Below are positions 18,253-26,265 of a stretch of DNA of 64,000 bases, in pieces. Each line of letters opens with the position of its first letter. Position 1 is the first letter of the stretch. The notes under the pieces were generated by a model, which was not told the origin of the DNA, searched no databases, and saw nothing but the letters and a program-made list of their open reading frames with translations. A program made the translations under genes and the position numbers. This DNA is from Alphaproteobacteria bacterium (GTDB lineage Bacteria; Pseudomonadota; Alphaproteobacteria; JAEULC01): contig JADLEG010000188.1 of NCBI GenBank assembly GCA_020846275.1, forward strand, positions 1 through 64,000. The letters run 5' to 3'.

Positions 18253-18582
18253 TCATTTCGGCTGGGCATAGCCCTTGTTGCGCATGCAGCGGCCGACCAT
18301 CTCGGCGCGGCGCTTGTCGCTGCTCTGGGCCATCTGGCTGGTATTGGCCGCATAGGAGCCGCTCGCCTGCCAATCGGCGCCGCGGCTGGCAATGATGTCC
18401 TGGTCGATCTTGCCTTCTTCGCCGGCCACCAGCCGTGCGTCGCGCTGGCACTGCGCCAGGTCGCGGGCGGTCAGGTCGCCGGCGACCCCGGGCTTGAACC
18501 ACTCCCCGCCCGAGGCCTGGAAGCAGGCCGAAAGCACCAGGCAAATCAGGCACATGCCGAATGTCGTGCGGGCGCGAACCAT
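18253..18582 (-). CDS. Small predicted lipoprotein, unknown function
   Basis: A 109-residue protein with a lipoprotein signal ending in the lipobox VLSAC (Cys20). The mature part has two further cysteines (AQCQRD and GRCMRNKGY); the CMRNKGY ending is common in small outer-membrane lipoproteins with a glycine-zipper-like or YqhG-type tail, but I cannot name the family. It lies upstream of the FecR-domain gene in the same direction, separated by 137 bases. Confidence 0.6.
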   Translation of the reverse strand: MVRARTTFGMCLICLVLSACFQASGGEWFKPGVAGDLTARDLAQCQRDARLVAGEEGKIDQDIIASRGADWQASGSYAANTSQMAQSSDKRRAEMVGRCMRNKGYAQPK

Positions 18583-18695
18583 ATAACCTCCGGAAGGGGC
18601 GGGACTATGCGCGTGCGCTTCGGCGGACGCAACCGGTGGCGTTGACAGGGCAGGGCCACTACCCCAAATTCCGCGCCCCTCTTGCGGAGTCCTCC

Positions 18696-19724
18696 ATGAA
18701 CGACCGCCTTCAGCGCCTGCTGGCCGACCGGCCCTACCTGATCGCCGACGGCGCGATGGGCACCAACCTGTTCCTGCGCGGGCTGGCCACCGGCGACGCG
18801 CCGGAGCTGTGGAACGTCGAGCATCCCGACCGGGTTGCCGAGGTGCATCGCGGCTTCGCCGCGATCGGTTGCGACATCCTGCTGACCAACACGTTCGGCG
18901 GCAACCGCCATCGGTTGAAGCTGCACAAGTTCGAGCATCGCGTGCGCGAGCTGAACGCGGCCGGCGCGCGGATCGCGCGCGGCGTTGCCGATGCCAGCGG
19001 GCGCGCGATCGTGGTCGCGGGGTCGATCGGGCCGACCGGCGAACTCCTGATGCCGCTGGGGGCGCTGAGCTTCGAGGAGGCGCGCGACTGCTTCGCCGAG
19101 CAGGCCGAGGGCCTGGCGGAGGGCGGCTGCGACGTGATCTGGATCGAAACCATGTCGGCCGCCAACGAGACCGAGGCCGCGGCGGCCGGCGCGGCCGCGG
19201 CCGGGCTTCCGATCATCACCACGATGACCTTCGACACCAACGGCCGCACCATGATGGGCGTGACGCCCGCCGAGGCGGCGCGCCTGTTCCACGACCTGAC
19301 CCCGCGCCCGCTCGCCTTCGGCTCGAATTGCGGCACCGGGCCGGCCGAGCTGGTGGCGTCGATCCTCGGCCTTGCGCGGGCGAGCCATGCCGGCGCCGAT
19401 GTCATCGTGGCCAAGGGCAATTGCGGCATTCCCGAATACCGCGACGGCAAGATCCATTTCTCCGGCACGCCCGCGCTGATGGCGGAATATGCTAGGCTGG
19501 CGCGCGATGCCGGCGCGCGCATCATCGGCGCGTGCTGCGGTTCGCAGCCCGAGCACCTGAAGGCGATCATCGACGCGCTGAAGGACTATGAGCCGGGACC
19601 CCCGCCCGATCTGACGATAGTGGAGACGCGTCTTGGGGCGCTGACCGCCTCGACCAAGACCGCCGAGCTTGCGACCGCGGGCGGCGGCGAAGGCGAGGGA
19701 CGGCGGCGGCGGCGGCGCGGGTAG
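18696..19724 (+). CDS. bmt: Betaine--homocysteine S-methyltransferase
   Basis: A 342-residue zinc-dependent methyltransferase that moves a methyl group from glycine betaine to homocysteine, making methionine and dimethylglycine. The homocysteine-binding fold begins with IADGAMGTNLF; LLTNTFGGNRHRL near residue 62 is typical of the alphaproteobacterial type. The zinc ligands are Cys212 (GSNCG), Cys280 and Cys281 (GACCGS). The C-terminus ends in a short run of arginines. ATG 18696 is chosen because GCGGAG precedes it and the homologous region begins just after. The frame is open further upstream, but that part is not conserved in kind. Confidence 0.85.
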   Translation: MNDRLQRLLADRPYLIADGAMGTNLFLRGLATGDAPELWNVEHPDRVAEVHRGFAAIGCDILLTNTFGGNRHRLKLHKFEHRVRELNAAGARIARGVADASGRAIVVAGSIGPTGELLMPLGALSFEEARDCFAEQAEGLAEGGCDVIWIETMSAANETEAAAAGAAAAGLPIITTMTFDTNGRTMMGVTPAEAARLFHDLTPRPLAFGSNCGTGPAELVASILGLARASHAGADVIVAKGNCGIPEYRDGKIHFSGTPALMAEYARLARDAGARIIGACCGSQPEHLKAIIDALKDYEPGPPPDLTIVETRLGALTASTKTAELATAGGGEGEGRRRRRRG

Positions 19725-19733
19725 CGGCGTCCT

Positions 19734-19849
19734 TCATCCTTCGAGACGGCCGCTGTCGCGGCCTCCTCAGGATGACGCGCTTCTTCTTTGCTCACCCCAA
19801 CATACGCGTCATCCTGAAGAGCCGCCGAAGGCGGCGTCTCGAAGGATGA
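19734..19849. repeat. Dispersed hairpin repeat, copy 1
   Basis: A roughly 116-bp element made of two outward-facing arms, TCATCCTTCGAGACGG at the left and its near-complement CGTCTCGAAGGATGA at the right, with inner CTCAGGATGACGCG and CGCGTCATCCTGA. It lies 10 bases after the bmt stop, between convergent genes. Two more copies occur near 35.8 and 54.9 kb. Confidence 0.85.
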
Positions 19850-19871
19850 GGAGCCGCCGAAACAACGACCC

Positions 19872-20336
19872 CTACTCGTCGTACTGCTCCTGCTCCAGCG
19901 GCTTGCGCTCCTTGACGTTGAAGCGGCCGTCATAGATCGGGCCCTTGCCGGTGGTGGGGCCGGTGTACTGCACGAACAGCATCAGCCCGCCGGTCTTGGT
20001 CTTGAGCGGCTTCTCGAAATGCGGGTCGGGATGGAAGACCATCGTGCCCGGGCCGCAAATATCGTCGCCGATCTGGAACGTACCCTCGAGGATGTACCAG
20101 ATCTGCGCGAAGTTGTGGCTGTGCAGCGGATGGTGCGCGCCGGGCTCGTAGCGCACAAAGCCGGCATTGGGTTCGGTCGGGCGCTCGGGCCGGGGATGGA
20201 ACAGCATCTTGCTGGTCTGGCCGGGGTAGCGCAGCGTCTCCCATTGCGCATCGTCGACATGCCGCAACTCGTGCGGCTTGTGGTCCTCGGTCAGCGGTTC
20301 CTTCTTTGGGTCGCGCGCGCGGGCAGTCGCGGTCAT
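19872..20336 (-). CDS. Cupin-domain protein
   Basis: A 154-residue single-domain cupin. Cupin motif 1 is visible as PGAHHPLHSHNFAQIWYILEG near residue 70, with the histidines and glutamate that bind a metal; motif 2 is GPGTMVFHPDPH. Cupins of this size include dioxygenases, isomerases and non-enzymatic sensors, so the reaction is unknown. The ATG at 20336 follows AGAGGAA at good spacing, which rules out the longer frame up to 20432. It is cotranscribed in orientation with the enolase-superfamily gene upstream, 73 bases away. Confidence 0.75.
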   Translation of the reverse strand: MTATARARDPKKEPLTEDHKPHELRHVDDAQWETLRYPGQTSKMLFHPRPERPTEPNAGFVRYEPGAHHPLHSHNFAQIWYILEGTFQIGDDICGPGTMVFHPDPHFEKPLKTKTGGLMLFVQYTGPTTGKGPIYDGRFNVKERKPLEQEQYDE

Positions 20337-20409
20337 GGGCGGTTCCTCTGGGCTTGGTTGCGCGTTGATCGAAGCATTTGCCGCGCGGCGGAAGGTGTCA
20401 ATCCGGCGC

Positions 20410-21522
20410 CTATTCGATTCGCGTCTTCGCAAGCATGTCCTCGTCCAGCACCGCGCCCAGCCCGGGACGGTCGGGCAGCACGATATTGCCCTCGCAGTCG
20501 CATTCCAGCTTCTCGGCCAGCATGAAGTCGCGGCGGTCCAGCCCCCATTCCGGCGGGTCGAAGGGATATTCCACGTAGGCGGCCTGGCAGGCGCCGGCGG
20601 CGAAATGCACGTTGGCCAGCACGCCCATGCCGTTCGACCAGGTGTGCGGCGTGAAGGCGATGTTGTGGTCGATCGCCTGGCGCGCGATGCCGCGCATGCC
20701 CGTGATGCCGCCGGTCAGAACGATGTCGGGCTGCAGCACGTCCAGGCACTGGCGGTCGATCAGCGTGCGGATCTCATGCAGCTCGCGCGTCATCTCGCCG
20801 CCGGCGATGCGCAGTCGGGTCTGGCGGCGGAGCTGCGCCATGCCTTCGTAGTCGCCGCGATGCAGCGGCTCCTCCATCCAGTAGACGTCGAGCTCCTCGA
20901 GCGGCTTGGCCACTTCGAGCGCGTCCTTCAGCGTCCAGGACTCGTCGGCATCCCAGGGCATGCGCCAGCCCTGGTTGCAGTCCACCATTAGCACCAGCTT
21001 GTCGCCCACGCGCTTGCGCACGGCGGCGACGGACTTCACATCGTCGCGCCAGTCCGGGCGGTGGAAGCGGATCTTCATCGCCTTGTAGCCCTGCGCGACC
21101 GTGCGCTCGCCCAGCGCCGCCATCTCGCCGGCGTCGCGCAAGGTGCCGGAGGAGAGATAGGCCGGGATCCTGCCCGAGGCGCCGCCGAGCAGCTTCCACA
21201 CCGGCAGGTTCGCCGCCTTGCCGGCGATGTCCCACAGCGCGATGTCGATCGGCCAGCAGCGCCCGTAGTGGAACTGGATGTTCGACAGGATGCGGTTGTG
21301 CCGCTCCAGGGCCAGCGGGTCCCAGCCGACGAACAGGTCCTCGTGGCCGAGGAAGCCGGCCAGCATCGTGTCGGTGCCGGCGATGCCGGTGATGCCCTGG
21401 TCGGTCGCGACGCGCACGATGAAGGCGTCGAACTTCACCCGCGGCCGGCTGTCCCAGCTCGCGCGGAACGGCGGGTCCATCTTCAGCCGGTGCTTGGTGA
21501 TGGTGATGCCGGTGATTTTCAT
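20410..21522 (-). CDS. Mandelate racemase/muconate lactonizing enzyme family protein
   Basis: A 370-residue enolase-superfamily enzyme, likely an acid sugar dehydratase or racemase. Metal ligands are Asp181 (VDCNQG), Glu217 (WMEEP) and Glu243 (GGE). On one side of the pocket the base motif is Lys150-Ile-Arg152 (KxR), and on the other the Asp266 and His293 dyad (QPDIV, TPHTW), which places it in the mandelate racemase subgroup. KxR in place of KxK suggests a single active base on that face. The neighbouring cupin and Rieske genes point to a small catabolic cluster, but the substrate is unknown. Confidence 0.85.
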   Translation of the reverse strand: MKITGITITKHRLKMDPPFRASWDSRPRVKFDAFIVRVATDQGITGIAGTDTMLAGFLGHEDLFVGWDPLALERHNRILSNIQFHYGRCWPIDIALWDIAGKAANLPVWKLLGGASGRIPAYLSSGTLRDAGEMAALGERTVAQGYKAMKIRFHRPDWRDDVKSVAAVRKRVGDKLVLMVDCNQGWRMPWDADESWTLKDALEVAKPLEELDVYWMEEPLHRGDYEGMAQLRRQTRLRIAGGEMTRELHEIRTLIDRQCLDVLQPDIVLTGGITGMRGIARQAIDHNIAFTPHTWSNGMGVLANVHFAAGACQAAYVEYPFDPPEWGLDRRDFMLAEKLECDCEGNIVLPDRPGLGAVLDEDMLAKTRIE

Positions 21523-21532
21523 CGAACAACGT

Positions 21533-21608
21533 CCTCATGGTGAGCCTGTCGAACCATGAGGTCCGCCAGGAGAAGGCTCATCCTTCGACAAGCTCGGGAT
21601 GAGGAGCC
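21533..21608. repeat. Composite palindromic intergenic repeat
   Basis: Two adjoining hairpins. CCTCATGG (21533-21540) pairs with CCATGAGG (21554-21561) around the loop TGAGCCTGTCGAA. A second arm pair, GGCTCATCC and GGATGAGGAGCC, covers 21575-21608 around TTCGACAAGCTCG. Elements of this type are scattered in many proteobacterial genomes. It fills the gap between the Rieske and enolase-superfamily genes. Confidence 0.75.
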
Positions 21609-21615
21609 TCTTTCT

Positions 21616-21975
21616 TCACCGCTGCGGCTCCGGCGGCGACGGAATCTGGCCGGCGAGCGCGATCATGCCCTCGGCGACCGCCACCGGCACGCGGGCCAGC
21701 GACTTGCCCATGCAGGGGCCGAAGACGCAATAGCCGGTATCGATGATGAACTGCGCGCCGTGGGTCGAGCACAAGAGGCGCCTGCCGCTGCGGTCGAGGA
21801 AGCGATCGGGGAAGGTCTCCAGCGGCGTGCCGAGATGCGGGCAGGAATTGAGGTAGCAATCCACGCGCTGGCCCCGGCGCACCACGATCAGCTCGTGCTT
21901 TCGGCCGTCGCATTCGAGCGTGACCCCGCGCGCATCGCCGTCGGCGATGGCGTCGAGCGCGACGATCGCCGTCAC
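21616..21975 (-). CDS. Rieske [2Fe-2S] protein
   Basis: A 119-residue single Rieske domain. The two cluster-binding motifs are SCPHLGTPL (Cys-x-His type) near residue 45 and CSTHGAQF (Cys-x2-His) near residue 67. It is soluble and has no signal peptide, so it is a cytosolic electron-transfer or sensor protein rather than part of the bc1 complex. The start is the GTG at 21975, overlapping the stop of the EVE gene by four bases, so the pair is translationally coupled. Confidence 0.82.
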   Translation of the reverse strand: MTAIVALDAIADGDARGVTLECDGRKHELIVVRRGQRVDCYLNSCPHLGTPLETFPDRFLDRSGRRLLCSTHGAQFIIDTGYCVFGPCMGKSLARVPVAVAEGMIALAGQIPSPPEPQR

Positions 21976-22385
21976 GCCTTGATGCCGGCTATCCGGCAGA
22001 CGAGCTTCCATTGCGCCGCGTCCACCGGCTGCACCGACAGGCGCGCGTTCTTGACCAGCACCATGTCGGCGAGCCTGGGCTCGGCCTTGATCCGCGCCAG
22101 CGTGACGGGCGTCTTCGCCGGCCCCACGGTCTCCATCTCCACCATGACGAACTTGCCGGTCGCGTCCTTGGGATCGGGGCGGTGCTCGCCCGAGACCCGC
22201 ACGATGCCCACGACCTGGCGCTCCTCGCCCGAGTGGTAGAAGAAGGCAAGATCGCCTTTCTTCATCGCCTTCAGGTTGTTGGCCGCCTGGTGGTTGCGCA
22301 CGCCGTCCCAATTGGTGCGCCCGCCTTTCACCTGCTGGTCCCAGGACCAGGCTTCCGGTTCGGTCTTCACCAGCCAATAGGCCAT
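21972..22385 (-). CDS. EVE-domain protein
   Basis: A 137-residue EVE (PUA-like) protein. The start MAYWLVKTEPEAWSW, the WDGVRNHQAANNL motif near residue 27 and GDLAFFYHSG near residue 45 are typical of the bacterial YTH-like EVE family, which is thought to bind modified nucleobases. In many Alphaproteobacteria it lies next to gpsA, as here; the YciI gene often found between them is missing. Confidence 0.87.
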   Translation of the reverse strand: MAYWLVKTEPEAWSWDQQVKGGRTNWDGVRNHQAANNLKAMKKGDLAFFYHSGEERQVVGIVRVSGEHRPDPKDATGKFVMVEMETVGPAKTPVTLARIKAEPRLADMVLVKNARLSVQPVDAAQWKLVCRIAGIKA

Positions 22386-22416
22386 CGTCGTGTCTCCGTT
22401 GTCCGTGCTTGCGTAT

Positions 22417-23418
22417 CTACTCTTCGCGGAACGGCCGCGCTAGCAGGCCGCGGATCTCCTGGTCGATGTTGCCCATGCGGTTGAGCACGGTGTCGACCGC
22501 GGCCACGATCGGCATCTCCACCCCCGCCCGGCCGGCGCGGGCGAGGACGGCGGCGGCGCTGGCCACGCCCTCGGCGATCGACTGGCGGCCGGCCTGGGCC
22601 TCGGCCAGGCTCTTGCCCTCGCCCAGCGCGATGCCGAGGGACAGGTTGCGCGACTGCGTGCCGGTGCAGGTCAGCGTCAGGTCGCCCAGGCCCGAAAGCC
22701 CCATGCAGGTCTCGGCGCGTCCGCCCAGCGCCGTCGCCAGGCGCACGATCTCGGCCAGGCCGCGGGTGATGAGTGCGGCCCTGGCGTTGTCGCCCATCCG
22801 CCGTCCCATCACGATGCCGCAGGCGATCGCCAGCACGTTCTTGACCGCGCCGCCCACCTCGGCGCCGACCGGGTCGTCCGACAGGTAAGGCCGCAGTGTC
22901 GGGCCGCCCAGCGCGCGCACCAGCGCCGCGCCCAGTTCCGCGTCGCCGCAGGCCAGGGTGACGGCTGTCGGCAGGCCGCGCGCGACCTCGGCAGCGAAGG
23001 TCGGCCCGCTCAGCACGGCCTGCGGGCAGCCGGGCAGGGTCTCGGCGGCGACCTCGGTCATCAGCGCGCCGGTGCCGTTCTCGATTCCCTTGGCGCAGAT
23101 CACCACCGGCCGTCGTGCCGGACCCAGCGCCGCGTTCAAGCCCGCCGTCGCCGCGCGCAGGTGCTGCGCCGGCACGGCCAGCAGAACGGCGTCGACCGTC
23201 GCCAGCTCGGCCATCACGATCGTCGCGCTGAGGGCCTCGTCCAGCGTCACCCCGGGCAGGAAGACGGCATTTTCATGCGTGCCGGCGATGGCCTCGGCTA
23301 CTTCGGGCTCACGCGCCCACAGCACCGCGCGGTGGCCGGCGCGGGCCACGACCTGCGCCAGCGCCGTGCCCCAGGCGCCGGCGCCCAGCACGCCGATGCT
23401 GTTGATCGCGGCGGCCAC
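22417..23418 (-). CDS. gpsA: Glycerol-3-phosphate dehydrogenase [NAD(P)+]
   Basis: A 333-residue cytosolic enzyme that reduces dihydroxyacetone phosphate to sn-glycerol 3-phosphate for phospholipid synthesis. The NAD-binding motif GVLGAGAWGTALA is at the N-terminus, AKGIENGTGALM near residue 110, and the catalytic GGAVKNVLAIACG near residue 190. Length is normal. No ATG fits; the GTG at 23418 begins the conserved region and lies 8 bases after the preceding gene's stop. Confidence 0.93.
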   Translation of the reverse strand: MAAAINSIGVLGAGAWGTALAQVVARAGHRAVLWAREPEVAEAIAGTHENAVFLPGVTLDEALSATIVMAELATVDAVLLAVPAQHLRAATAGLNAALGPARRPVVICAKGIENGTGALMTEVAAETLPGCPQAVLSGPTFAAEVARGLPTAVTLACGDAELGAALVRALGGPTLRPYLSDDPVGAEVGGAVKNVLAIACGIVMGRRMGDNARAALITRGLAEIVRLATALGGRAETCMGLSGLGDLTLTCTGTQSRNLSLGIALGEGKSLAEAQAGRQSIAEGVASAAAVLARAGRAGVEMPIVAAVDTVLNRMGNIDQEIRGLLARPFREE

Positions 23419-23426
23419 GAAAGCGG

Positions 23427-24065
23427 TCAGTCGCGCAGCGTCGCGGCAACCATGCCGGACACCGTCGCTTCCACCGGGCCGCCCTCGCGCGCCAATCCCT
23501 CGATGACGCCGCCGCGGTCCTGCACCGTGCGGTTCTGGCTCATCTTCCACTTGCCTTCCAGGCGCGCGATCGGCAGCTCGAACCCGACGATGCCCTTGAG
23601 CTGCGCGCGCAGGAAATCGGCCGGCGCGTCGGTGACGGCCCAGGGCTCGGCGCGCGGCTTCTCGTGCGTATCGGTCAGACCCGTGACGATCGCCAGCAGG
23701 CGCTCGGGATCGTCGAAGAACTCGACCGGGCCATTGGCATGGATGGCGACGTAGTTCCAGGTCGGCACCACCTTGCCGGTCTCTTTCTTGGTCGCGTACC
23801 AGGCCGGCGTCACATAGGCGTGCGGGCCCAGGAACATCGCCAGGGCCTGGGTTTCTTTCGATGGCGCGCGCCATTGGCCGTTGGCCTTGGCGATGTGCCC
23901 GCGCAACGTGCCGTAGGGTCCCGGCGCGGGGTCGACCAGCATCGGCACGTGGCTCGCCTCCAGCCCCTCGGGGCCGAGCGTCACCAGCGTGCCGAGGCGC
24001 GCCTGGCGGATCGCGGCGTGCAGCACGTCGATCCGCTCTTCCTTGAACTGCATCGGCAGGTACAT
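23427..24065 (-). CDS. PaiB-like FMN-binding regulator
   Basis: A 212-residue member of the PaiB/Pai2 family, FMN-binding split-barrel proteins named after the Bacillus negative regulator. The start MYLPMQFKEE and the later VVPTWNYVAIHANG and GKWKMSQNR segments are diagnostic. ATG 24065 is chosen over the longer frame because the family begins with MYxP. The exact role in Gram-negative bacteria is unclear; it could also be a flavin-dependent detoxifying enzyme. Confidence 0.85.
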   Translation of the reverse strand: MYLPMQFKEERIDVLHAAIRQARLGTLVTLGPEGLEASHVPMLVDPAPGPYGTLRGHIAKANGQWRAPSKETQALAMFLGPHAYVTPAWYATKKETGKVVPTWNYVAIHANGPVEFFDDPERLLAIVTGLTDTHEKPRAEPWAVTDAPADFLRAQLKGIVGFELPIARLEGKWKMSQNRTVQDRGGVIEGLAREGGPVEATVSGMVAATLRD

Positions 24066-24132
24066 CGGCGCCTCCCTCGACCCGGGACGGCATACCGACC
24101 ACGAAGCGGGGTCGCGGGTCAACCCGCCAGCG

Positions 24133-25197
24133 TTACGCCGGGATGACGGTGACGCCGTGGTCGGCCAGGCTGACGAACAGGTCGGCGCCAGCGGCATAGG
24201 GCCGCTCGACCGCGCGGTCGACGATGAACAGCTCGCCGACCTCGGTGTTGACCGTGTATTCCATGTGCGTGCCGAGATAGGCCGCCTTGGCGAGCTTTCC
24301 GGCCAGCGCCGAGGCGTTGGGCTTGGCCGTGGAAAGGGTCAGGGATTCGGGGCGGATCGCCACCTTGACCGCGCCGGCCTTGGCGCCGCGGTGGCGCAGG
24401 TGCTTCTCGATCGAGCCGATCTGGATCGTCGCGGTCTCGCCGTTGGCCTCGGCCAGGGTGGCCGGCACGATGTTGGCGTCGCCGATGAAATCGGCCACGA
24501 ATAGGCTGGCCGGCTCCTCGTAGAGCTCGCGCGGCGGACCGGACTGCGCCACCACGGCATTCGCCATCACGATGACGCGGTCCGACACGGCCAGCGCCTC
24601 CTGCTGGTCGTGCGTGACATAGGCGACCGTCAGGTTGAGCGCGCGCTGCAGGTCGCGGATGTCCTCGCGCACGCGCCGGCGCAGCTTGGCGTCGAGGTTC
24701 GACAGCGGCTCGTCGAACAGCAGGACCTGCGGCTCCAGCACCAGCGCGCGGGCCACCGCCACGCGCTGCTGCTGGCCGCCCGACAGCTCCGAGGGCAGGC
24801 GGTCGTCGTAGCCCTTGAGGCCCACCAACGCCATCTTCTCGCGCGCCATCGCATGCGCCTTGGCCTTGGGTACGCCGCTGACGCTGGGACCATAGGCCAC
24901 ATTGTCGAGCACGCTCATGTGCGGGAAGAGCGCGTAGGACTGGAACACCATCGACACGTCGCGCTCGGCGGCCGACAGCCGCGTCACGTCGCGCCCGGCG
25001 ATCAGGATCTGGCCCTCGCTCGCCATCTCCAGTCCCGCGATCAGGCGCAGGGTGGTGGTCTTGCCGCAACCCGAAGGGCCGAGCAGCGTGACGAGCGTGC
25101 CCGGCTCGATCGTGAACGACACGTCGTTGACCGCCGTCACCGCGCCGTAGCGCTTGAAGACGTGTCGGAATTCGACCGACGCGGCCGACTTGGCCAT
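24133..25197 (-). CDS. ABC importer ATP-binding protein (Fbp/Afu/Pot type)
   Basis: A 354-residue ATPase with a C-terminal TOBE domain. Walker A is GPSGCGKTT near residue 40, the Q-loop is VFQSYALFPHMSV, the signature is LSGGQQQRVAVARAL and Walker B is VLLFDEPLSNLDAKL. It powers the permease encoded 1.1 kb upstream. It is the last gene of the minus-strand operon that starts with the inositol-phosphatase-family gene. A spermidine/putrescine-type importer is a less likely reading, given the binding proteins. Confidence 0.88.
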   Translation of the reverse strand: MAKSAASVEFRHVFKRYGAVTAVNDVSFTIEPGTLVTLLGPSGCGKTTTLRLIAGLEMASEGQILIAGRDVTRLSAAERDVSMVFQSYALFPHMSVLDNVAYGPSVSGVPKAKAHAMAREKMALVGLKGYDDRLPSELSGGQQQRVAVARALVLEPQVLLFDEPLSNLDAKLRRRVREDIRDLQRALNLTVAYVTHDQQEALAVSDRVIVMANAVVAQSGPPRELYEEPASLFVADFIGDANIVPATLAEANGETATIQIGSIEKHLRHRGAKAGAVKVAIRPESLTLSTAKPNASALAGKLAKAAYLGTHMEYTVNTEVGELFIVDRAVERPYAAGADLFVSLADHGVTVIPA

Positions 25198-25226
25198 TGC
25201 CCTGTCCCCCTGTCCCGGCTTGCCGC

Positions 25227-26252
25227 CTATTTCGGCAGGCTGCCGACGTCCTTTTCCCAGCGCGTGATGACGCGCTTGCGCTCGGCGCCCGAGCCGTATT
25301 TCTGGAAATCGTAGTCGATCAGCTTCATCGATTCCATCTTGGGCATCTGCTCCGGCGCGCTCGCCTTCATGTTCGATGGGGTCTGGAACGACTTGGCGCC
25401 CTTGGCCAGGTTCTGCGCCTCGGCCGTCAGCGCCCAGTCGTACCACAGCCGCGCGTTCTCCGGGTTCTTGCCGCCCTTGACGATCGACATCGAGCCGATC
25501 TCGTAGCCCGTGCCCTCGCAGGGCGCGGCGACCTTGATCGGAAAGCCGCCCGCCGCCTCGGCCACGCCATCGTGCAGGAAGTTGACGCCCATCGTCGTCT
25601 CGCCGCGCGCCGCGTTGCGCGCCGGGGCGGGCCCCGAGCGCGTGTACTGGTTGATGTTGGCGTGCAGCTTCTTCAGGTAGTCGAACGCCTTGTCCTCGCC
25701 CATCACCTGGATCAGCGTCGCCAGCGCCACATAGGCCGTGCCCGAGGAGGACGGGTTCGACATCTGGATCTCGTCCTTGTATTCGGACTTCACCAGGTCG
25801 CTCCAGCATTTCGGCTCGGCCAGCTTCTTCTTCGCCAGGGCCTCGGTGTTCCAGATGATCCCCAGCGCGCCGGCGTAGATGCCGACGGACTTGAAGCCGG
25901 ACTGCTCGGCCTGGCGCCGCGCCCAGGGGTGCAGCTCGGCCAGCATGGGCGACTTGTACTCGACCGTGACGCCGGCCTCCGCCGCTTCCATGTGCTGGTC
26001 GCCGACGCCGCCGTAGAAGATGTCGGCGCGCGGATTGGCGGCCTCGGCGCGCAACTGCGTCACCGTCTCGCCCGATCCCTTCTGCGTCATCGTCACCTTG
26101 ACGCCGGTCTTCTTCTCGAACGCCTGCACCATCAGCGTGCACCACTCGTTCAGCACGCTGCAATACACCACCAGCTCCTTGGTGGCCTGCGCGTGCGCCG
26201 GCGCCGCGAACAATGCCGCCGCCAAGCAAACCGATGCCATCAGACGCTTCAT
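25227..26252 (-). CDS. Periplasmic binding protein of an Fbp/Afu-type ABC importer (paralogue 1)
   Basis: A 341-residue extracellular solute-binding protein with a signal peptide cut after AHA near residue 21. Recognisable segments are LVVYCSVLNEWC, the IYAGALGIIWNTE motif near residue 124 and CEGTGYEIGSM near residue 240. Four cysteines at matching positions are also present in the second binding protein of the operon. The family covers binders of ferric iron, hexose phosphates and 2-aminoethylphosphonate, and the sequence alone does not decide. It is encoded between the ATPase (29 bases downstream) and the permease (13 bases upstream). Confidence 0.85.
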   Translation of the reverse strand: MKRLMASVCLAAALFAAPAHAQATKELVVYCSVLNEWCTLMVQAFEKKTGVKVTMTQKGSGETVTQLRAEAANPRADIFYGGVGDQHMEAAEAGVTVEYKSPMLAELHPWARRQAEQSGFKSVGIYAGALGIIWNTEALAKKKLAEPKCWSDLVKSEYKDEIQMSNPSSSGTAYVALATLIQVMGEDKAFDYLKKLHANINQYTRSGPAPARNAARGETTMGVNFLHDGVAEAAGGFPIKVAAPCEGTGYEIGSMSIVKGGKNPENARLWYDWALTAEAQNLAKGAKSFQTPSNMKASAPEQMPKMESMKLIDYDFQKYGSGAERKRVITRWEKDVGSLPK

Positions 26253-26265
26253 CTCGTGCTCTCCT

